From Oscillospiraceae bacterium (GTDB lineage Bacteria; Bacillota; Clostridia; Oscillospirales; SIG627), in contig SVRV01000010.1 of NCBI GenBank assembly GCA_015064635.1, positions 1 to 64,000 on the forward strand: 64,000 nt of DNA, written 5' to 3'. The notes under the pieces were generated by a model. It was given only the letters and a program-made list of their open reading frames with translations. It did no database searches and had not been told where the DNA came from. How positions within the stretch are numbered: the first letter of the stretch is position 1; each line of letters starts with the position of its first letter. Positions 58,785 through 64,000 of the stretch are shown here, piece by piece. The position numbers and the translations under genes were made by a program.

Positions 58785-58919
58785 TCAGACCAAGAAACAC
58801 ATTCTCTTTATCATTTTCCCGCCAACGCCTCCACCGTCGAGTAACGACTCGTTGGCAGCATTACCGATGGCATCCACCTTCATTTTTGTTATATCATTTC
58901 TTACAATTTCAAGTGGCAT
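58785..58919 (-). pseudogene. N-terminal remnant of a macro-domain (ADP-ribose hydrolase type) gene
   Basis: Forty-four codons read [18 protein letters not shown], then [13 protein letters not shown], the typical start of macro-domain proteins of the O-acetyl-ADP-ribose deacetylase (YmdB) group. The match stops after GGGV; a foreign tail ([12 protein letters not shown]) ends at TGA 58785. A full gene would need about 140 more residues. A good AAGGAG lies 6 nt before the ATG, so translation may still occur. The break falls at a 7-bp inverted repeat (58749-58755 and 58817-58823). The DNA between 58681 and 58784 shows no other gene. Confidence 0.8.
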
Positions 58920-58938
58920 ATCATACTCCTTGTTTCAA

Positions 58939-59502
58939 TTAAATGCAAATCACCAAATAATCTGACCAATATTTTTCTTTCACATATTCTCGTCCCGAGT
59001 TTTCCGGTAACATATCCATAAGAATACGCAAGAGGATATAATGTGCCGTAATAGCGTACACTGCATTTTCCAAATTACCAAGTTCAGCGTTGTTTAATCG
59101 ATTATGCTTTAATTTTTGGTAATCTCTCCACCAAGTTAAGCCAGCGTGCAGCTTTTTGTCATCCAAATCTTTGAACGGGAAACAGATTATTCCCTTGTTA
59201 GCACTTGAAGTAGCACATTGCGGTGAATATGCCATATCTTTGATGTCTTTTTGACTCGATAGAGTTTTTGCGTATATGGACATATTATATTTTCGATCTT
59301 CCAACAATACGTTATTCTCTCTACAAATAACCTTGAGAATTGAATCTATCTCAGAACAAGACAATAAGATAATCTTCATAAACTCATCAGAGTAAGCGTT
59401 CTTATTAAGTTCTGACGGACAAACATATTGAGAGGTAATTTTCATCATTTTCTCAATCGATAAATAATAGCTCCAATACATTTCAAATGTATTCCGTTCC
59501 AA
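58939..59502 (-). CDS. Small alpha-helical protein of an OLD/restriction module (possible HEPN fold)
   Basis: A 187-aa protein, mostly helical, with no family I can name with certainty. The segment WWRDYQKLKHNR holds R-D-x5-H, which fits the R(N/D/H)x4-6H motif of HEPN RNases, but one motif is not proof. It also has YSDEFMKIILLSCSEIDSIL. I start at TTG 59502, 8 nt after AGGAGG; the GTG at 59511 lies inside the Shine-Dalgarno sequence. It is the last gene of a three-gene minus-strand module, 21 nt after the OLD nuclease gene. The codons are AT-rich compared with the core genes. Confidence 0.65.
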   Translation of the reverse strand: MERNTFEMYWSYYLSIEKMMKITSQYVCPSELNKNAYSDEFMKIILLSCSEIDSILKVICRENNVLLEDRKYNMSIYAKTLSSQKDIKDMAYSPQCATSSANKGIICFPFKDLDDKKLHAGLTWWRDYQKLKHNRLNNAELGNLENAVYAITAHYILLRILMDMLPENSGREYVKEKYWSDYLVICI

Positions 59503-59523
59503 AATTTTCACCTCCTGCTTTGA

Positions 59524-61377
59524 TTATGCATTAAACATACGGTCAAATAATAAAGCAAAGTTGTTTTTGCATTCATCGCCCAACTCATAAGAACCTTGAG
59601 TTACCGCTTCAGCTATAATTTTTGCAATTAATGGCTTGCTTAATTCTGGAGAAGTATTTGTCGCTGAACAGAATCTGTCAATTTCTTCTTTGGTAACAAG
59701 GTCTTCTATTACACATTTTTTGTCCGGAGAATTGTATGTCTTGGCATCGATATCATCTTGTGCAACATTCGCAAGGTATAAATATTGTTCTCCTAATTGG
59801 TAAAACAAATTTTTGTGCATATGTTCTCCACCAGTTTCCACGCCTGCTTTGTCATAATCAAACACTGCGATATATTTGCATCCCCAGCCATGAAGTATGG
59901 AACAAATATTGACACAATTAGAGGCACCAACAGAAGGTATAATAGAATAGTTATCCATTTTCACATTCAATACTTTGATCATTAGTGAAATATAAATGTA
60001 ATCACTCATTCCTTCAATCACAATATTGGTTTTATTGTTTGCAGGGCCAAATGTGTCATTAAGATTCATACCCAAAGCGTTAATTAGCGGTGCAAGTGTA
60101 TCTTTTTGGCTATCCTGCGCAATACGCGCATCATAGGCAGTTTTATAAATTCGTGTATATCCGTTTGAATCTTTCACAACTGCTCTAATTCGTGAAATTC
60201 CTCCATCTTCCGTTTTAAGCATATATGGCGAATGGGTTGTATAAACGACCTGATTGCCTTGATCAGAAAGATGATGGAACAATGTTATCAATTCTTTCTG
60301 AGCATTTACGTGCAAAGAAGCTCCTGGTTCATCAAAAAGATAAATAACATTCCTTCCTGGAACGTTATGAGCTTTGGCATCAATGAATGTTTCTAAGTAC
60401 CACCTTAGACCATTGCTACGTTCGCCCAACATTAGTGCTGCTCCATCTTCGGATTGAACAGTAAACGATACAAGATTGGTATTAAAATCAAGGTCAAGAG
60501 ATATCTTTTCGGTCTGATAAAAATCGTGAAAAGGTTTATTGATTTTCTCTTCAACTAAGCGGGATATCTTCTTTCGATTGGATACCTGTTGCGGTGTGGC
60601 TCCAGATCTTACGGCACTAAGGAATTCGTCATTAGATACACTGATAAGAGAAACAAAGCTTAAAAGCAAGCTGTTTGGGTTTACAGATGCTCCCTTTAAT
60701 TCTTTTTCAGCATCTTCAAGTTTATAAGTTGTCTGTAAATGCTTGTCCGCATTACGATAGAAGAAATGAGGTAAGTTTAAAAGATAATCATGCATCTTTG
60801 CTTCAACATTTTCCAATGCTTCGACAAATGAAGCCTTTATTTCTGCAGAGACAGAATTTTGTTTATTGTGGAAATATGTCAGTGCATTTAGAAAACGTGG
60901 GACATTCAAACTATCGCTATCTTTTAACGCGGTTACATGGGCCTTATAATTTGTTAACTCCTGATCACGAAGTTTAAATGGATTTCCACCAAATGACTCA
61001 ATAATCTCGTTTAAAGTGTCAACATAGCCTTTAACCCAATTATGATAATGATCCAAAAAGCCACCAGTCAACTCATAATTGTTTTTTGATAATATGATAG
61101 TCGTATCGCTCAAGACAATATCTTCTGGAGAAGGCTTTATTGTAATAATATATTTTATTTGGCTTCCCTCGGCGGCAGTACGATTAAGCCTTTCGGGAGC
61201 ATATGCAGTTGCTTTATTTCCCATGAAGTCAATTTGAGACAATCCGTCTAACACATTGCTCTTTCCACTTTCGTTTTTACCAATAATTGCGGTTACGGTC
61301 GGTTCAATAATCACTTCTGCTTCATCATAATCCCCGATAGACTTGTAATTAACTAATTTTACCGAATGTATATACAA
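59524..61377 (-). CDS. OLD-family ATP-dependent nuclease (ATPase plus TOPRIM)
   Basis: A 617-aa protein. The N-terminal ABC-type ATPase has Walker A G33-K-N-E-S-G-K-S40 and Walker B YLFDEPGASLH (D349, E350), followed by VVYTTHSPYML. The C-terminal TOPRIM nuclease has E455 (VIEGMSD) and D507-Y-D509 (VFDYDKAG). A central helical region spans about 110-260. OLD-family enzymes, including GajA of Gabija, cut DNA in phage defence. No UvrD-like partner gene is adjacent, so it is not a standard Gabija pair. It starts at TTG 61377 with AAGGAG 8 nt upstream, 16 nt after the MmeI-type gene. Confidence 0.85.
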   Translation of the reverse strand: MYIHSVKLVNYKSIGDYDEAEVIIEPTVTAIIGKNESGKSNVLDGLSQIDFMGNKATAYAPERLNRTAAEGSQIKYIITIKPSPEDIVLSDTTIILSKNNYELTGGFLDHYHNWVKGYVDTLNEIIESFGGNPFKLRDQELTNYKAHVTALKDSDSLNVPRFLNALTYFHNKQNSVSAEIKASFVEALENVEAKMHDYLLNLPHFFYRNADKHLQTTYKLEDAEKELKGASVNPNSLLLSFVSLISVSNDEFLSAVRSGATPQQVSNRKKISRLVEEKINKPFHDFYQTEKISLDLDFNTNLVSFTVQSEDGAALMLGERSNGLRWYLETFIDAKAHNVPGRNVIYLFDEPGASLHVNAQKELITLFHHLSDQGNQVVYTTHSPYMLKTEDGGISRIRAVVKDSNGYTRIYKTAYDARIAQDSQKDTLAPLINALGMNLNDTFGPANNKTNIVIEGMSDYIYISLMIKVLNVKMDNYSIIPSVGASNCVNICSILHGWGCKYIAVFDYDKAGVETGGEHMHKNLFYQLGEQYLYLANVAQDDIDAKTYNSPDKKCVIEDLVTKEEIDRFCSATNTSPELSKPLIAKIIAEAVTQGSYELGDECKNNFALLFDRMFNA

Positions 61378-61393
61378 AATCTCATCTCCTTAC

Positions 61394-64000
61394 TTATCTA
61401 TTAGTCATTTCTTGATACATCTTCATCAGCTCCGCAACACAAGTGCTTTCCGTCATAGTCTTTACATCAAAACCGTACACCTGCATTACTGCGCGGTCGT
61501 TAGCCTGGTGAGCCTTACGGAGCTCCGGAGGCATAGCAACTTCATCGTAAAGATCAGCCAAAGAGCAATCGGGATAGAGTGCGCGAGCGTCAAGAATAGC
61601 CTGTGCTGTTTCCTCAATCTTCTTTTTTTGCTCAGCGGTAGGATTGCACCACGGAAAGTTATTGTAAACAATATCCTTGGAATAACGGTAATCACTCTTT
61701 AAGCGACCACATACCGCACGTACCCAAGCCATATGAACATTAGAAGTCAAAACTCCGAAATGATAAATTTCAGCATCAGGAATTACTTTTACCAAGTTGC
61801 TGCTTAACACATACGGATCCAAGAATCCCATAGGAATATATTTTCTTCTTTCCGAAGAAACTTCGGGAACAACAATATAGTTTCCTTTGGGCATATTTTC
61901 AACGTGGAATCGGGTTGGTGTGTCAGCAAGTTTTACTGTGCCTGCGCTGGGACTTGAAAGGCGGTAATCTCTTACAGATTGCACTCTTTTAAGACATTCG
62001 GGCATCTTCCGCAATTCGTTGGGAGGACATTCTCCAAGCCACAAGCAGTATCTAAAGTATCTATTGATAAATTCGTGAGAACCAATCCAAGGTCTAAACC
62101 ACTTTTCAGCTTGAGGTTCTTTTTTTATAAATTCGTCCTTTTCTTCTTCAGTAAAGAGGTAGAATCCGCCATCTATAGGCTTGTTTCCTATGCCGATTTT
62201 CGGAATATCGCAAAGAGGATTTGTGCGACTCTCAACAAAAATATTATCCGCATCTACCAAATAAGCATTGATGTTATCTACTATCAGAGGTCTTTCCGCC
62301 GAATAAATAACTTTTGCTTTATAAAAAGGTGCAATGCTAAAACCAATAATAACACAATGTACGTGCGCCTTGATACTTGCTTCACTATCCCAACGGAAAG
62401 TGCGGTGTGCGAAATCAATATGAACACCCTCTTCAAAGAGAGGTTTCCAAAGGATTGCAACACTTTCGCCTTGTGAAACAGAATTCGTCGAAACCAAGGC
62501 AGTACGGATATGAGTACCTTTCATCAAATCGGCTGCTTTTTTGTACCAACAGGAAACATAGTCAAGATTACCTGCATTCTTCCATTTCGCCCCAAACACA
62601 TCAAACAGATCATCTTTTTGCTCTTTACCCATCAGGCGCGCACCAACGAAAGGCGGATTGCCCATAATGTAATCAAGCTTGTCTTTCGGCACGACGGTTT
62701 CCCAATCGGTACGGAGGGCATTACCCTCTACAATATTGGCGTAGGATTTCAGCGGGAGAAAATCGAGGTTGGTATTCATAATCTCCTCGGTTTCCTTCAT
62801 CATCTGCGATTCCGCAATCCAAAGAGCCGTCTTTGCAACGGTTACTGCAAAGTCGTTGATCTCAATTCCGTAGAACTGACCAATGGATACTTTGATAACG
62901 TCACCGAAGTCAAGGAGCATCTGTCCGCCTGTTACGAGCTCAAGCACCTCATTCTCTAAACGGCGCAAGGAAATATAAGTTTCGGTCAAGAAGTTACCCG
63001 AACCACAAGCGGGATCGAAGAACGTAAGCTTAGACAGCTTTTCACGAAATGCTTCTGCTTTATCGTTGCGAATCTTGGGTACTTTCAGTGCCTTGATCTC
63101 TGCAAGCTCCTCACGGAGTTCATCCAAGAACAGCGGATCAATAACCTTATGGATGTTCTCAATAGAGGTATAGTGCATACCACCACTGCGACGTGTTTCG
63201 GGATTCAAGGTAGACTCAAATACGGCACCGAAGATAGTGGGGCTGATCTGCGACCAGTCGAAATCCTCGCTTGCATTGTGCAGGAGCAGATCAACAATAT
63301 CCTGCGTCATGTTGGGAATTTCAATATTTTCGTCAGCAAACAAGCCACCATTGACGTAAGGAAATGCTGCCAAAGCGTCATCTATATAAGGATCACGCTC
63401 TTCGGTTTTGGTATCGAGCACACGGAAAAGGTCAATGAGTGCACGGCGCACATCCTTGACTTGAAAACTCTTTATGTAGTTGTGGAATTTCAAATGACCG
63501 CCGAAAATCCCCGCATCCTCTGCATAAAGACAGAATACAAGGCGGACACAAAGCATATTCAAGCTGCGCAGCGTTTCTTCGCTGTTGGGATGAATGTACT
63601 GCCTCTGAATAGCATCGTACAGCTTGCCGACAAGCTCGCCGGCTTTGATGGAGATCTGTTCTTCGCGATGCAGAAGCTCGCTCTTTTCCTCAACAAGGAA
63701 TTGCAGACGATAATACTCATTGCCGAGATCCTTTAGCAAAATGCTTTCCGGCTCGCCTGTCGGCTTCTCCATATCGTAAATGAGGAACTCCTCAAAATTG
63801 CAGGTGATGATCCAACGGGGACGCTGTGAGTATGGCAGTGCCGCTGAATATCTCTGTGCCTGCTGAAAAGGGTTGAGCAATGTTCCATCGGACTGACGAA
63901 TAGGACTGCGCAGATCGAGCCCCTTCTTTTTCTGCTCAATCAAAACGTGAGTAGAAGGAATATGACCGTCAATAAAGCTTGTGTGGTCCAGCTTTACGCG
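61394..64000 (-). CDS. MmeI-type (type IIG/IIL) restriction-modification enzyme, 5' part outside the window
   Basis: 868 codons are visible and the frame is still open at the window edge. This is a single-chain restriction and N6-adenine methyltransferase of the MmeI class. Near the edge lies the nuclease motif FIDGHIPSTHVLIEQKKKG (D, then E-x-K). The methyltransferase follows with FDPACGSGNFLTETY (SAM) and MGNPPFVGARLMG (catalytic NPPF). The target-recognition domain and a C-terminal helical domain follow (KYIPMGFLDPYVLSS; SDYRYSKDIVYNNFPW). Such enzymes methylate one strand and cut unmethylated DNA at a fixed distance. It is first in the module with the OLD nuclease and the small helical protein. 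Confidence 0.88.
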   Translation of the reverse strand, partial: RVKLDHTSFIDGHIPSTHVLIEQKKKGLDLRSPIRQSDGTLLNPFQQAQRYSAALPYSQRPRWIITCNFEEFLIYDMEKPTGEPESILLKDLGNEYYRLQFLVEEKSELLHREEQISIKAGELVGKLYDAIQRQYIHPNSEETLRSLNMLCVRLVFCLYAEDAGIFGGHLKFHNYIKSFQVKDVRRALIDLFRVLDTKTEERDPYIDDALAAFPYVNGGLFADENIEIPNMTQDIVDLLLHNASEDFDWSQISPTIFGAVFESTLNPETRRSGGMHYTSIENIHKVIDPLFLDELREELAEIKALKVPKIRNDKAEAFREKLSKLTFFDPACGSGNFLTETYISLRRLENEVLELVTGGQMLLDFGDVIKVSIGQFYGIEINDFAVTVAKTALWIAESQMMKETEEIMNTNLDFLPLKSYANIVEGNALRTDWETVVPKDKLDYIMGNPPFVGARLMGKEQKDDLFDVFGAKWKNAGNLDYVSCWYKKAADLMKGTHIRTALVSTNSVSQGESVAILWKPLFEEGVHIDFAHRTFRWDSEASIKAHVHCVIIGFSIAPFYKAKVIYSAERPLIVDNINAYLVDADNIFVESRTNPLCDIPKIGIGNKPIDGGFYLFTEEEKDEFIKKEPQAEKWFRPWIGSHEFINRYFRYCLWLGECPPNELRKMPECLKRVQSVRDYRLSSPSAGTVKLADTPTRFHVENMPKGNYIVVPEVSSERRKYIPMGFLDPYVLSSNLVKVIPDAEIYHFGVLTSNVHMAWVRAVCGRLKSDYRYSKDIVYNNFPWCNPTAEQKKKIEETAQAILDARALYPDCSLADLYDEVAMPPELRKAHQANDRAVMQVYGFDVKTMTESTCVAELMKMYQEMTNR

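Noticed and set aside
58679-58942. 87-aa plus-strand open frame covering the macro-domain remnant
   Set aside because: The reverse strand gives a recognisable macro-domain start with a good ribosome site; the plus frame does not resemble anything.
59524-61377. Calling the OLD nuclease GajA of a Gabija system
   Set aside because: No UvrD-like GajB gene lies next to it within the window; the partner genes are an MmeI-type enzyme and a small helical protein.

Overview
The window looks like chromosomal DNA from a low-GC Gram-positive anaerobe of the class Clostridia, probably a gut or other polysaccharide-rich-habitat lineage. The evidence is: a groESL operon under a perfect CIRCE operator, an sdpRI-type pair, S-layer-homology (SLH) surface proteins, PBP5-type carboxypeptidases, A/G-rich Shine-Dalgarno sites before nearly every gene, and sigma-A promoters of the TTGaca-17-TAtAaT type. 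The exact genus cannot be read from the sequence. No tRNA, rRNA, CRISPR array or intact insertion sequence was seen.

Layout. (1) 1-9000, sugar catabolism: a KDPG-aldolase/Fe-dehydrogenase pair with a divergent AraC regulator; then a PocR-AraC regulator divergent from an L-fucose-isomerase-like enzyme and a D-psicose 3-epimerase-type enzyme; then an AraC regulator divergent from a GH127 beta-L-arabinofuranosidase. (2) 8950-25100, surface and envelope: an SLH-anchored HtrA-like protease, a 1537-aa SLH protein fused to a hydrolase-like region, the sdpRI pair, a DD-carboxypeptidase, a PfkB sugar kinase, a small pseudouridine synthase, an AraC regulator and a 1493-aa multimodular secreted protein with a beta-propeller, two LamG-like modules and an X2-like module. 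(3) 25270-30160, on the minus strand: groESL, and ligA overlapping a creatininase-family gene. (4) 30220-46850, on the plus strand: an Asp-box protein, a TAXI-type TRAP transporter behind a striking double-palindrome operator, and a tight ten-gene run that mixes catabolic genes (MBL hydrolase, MFS transporter, FAD oxidoreductase, PHP protein, GH39, PHP phosphatase, aldo/keto reductase) with housekeeping genes (tRNA nucleotidyltransferase, ribF, a DacF-like protein). (5) 47000-50930, on the minus strand: a small conserved protein, ruvX with an apparent non-ATG (ATT or ATC) start, an anchored protein of unknown function, a metallophosphoesterase and a MATE exporter. (6) 50980-57630: an AraC regulator divergent from a compact six-gene operon (AtuA-like, DUF4387, M20 amidohydrolase, CapA-like, two-subunit tartrate/fumarate-type hydro-lyase), probably an undescribed organic-acid or conjugate degradation route. 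(7) 57640-64000, accessory DNA: a SLOG-fold protein, an XRE regulator, palindromic repeats, a truncated macro-domain gene, and a three-gene defence-like module on the minus strand made of an MmeI-type restriction-modification enzyme (cut by the window edge), an OLD-family ATPase-TOPRIM nuclease and a small alpha-helical protein with a possible HEPN-like motif.

How the genes fit together. Most catabolic blocks carry their own AraC-family regulator facing or flanking them (five in the window), which suggests substrate-by-substrate induction. Secreted or surface hydrolases release sugars, TRAP and MFS carriers import products, and cytoplasmic isomerases, epimerases, kinases, aldolase and dehydrogenases process them. 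The two most promising places for undescribed biology are the AtuA-DUF4387-M20-CapA-hydro-lyase operon and the MmeI/OLD/small-protein module.
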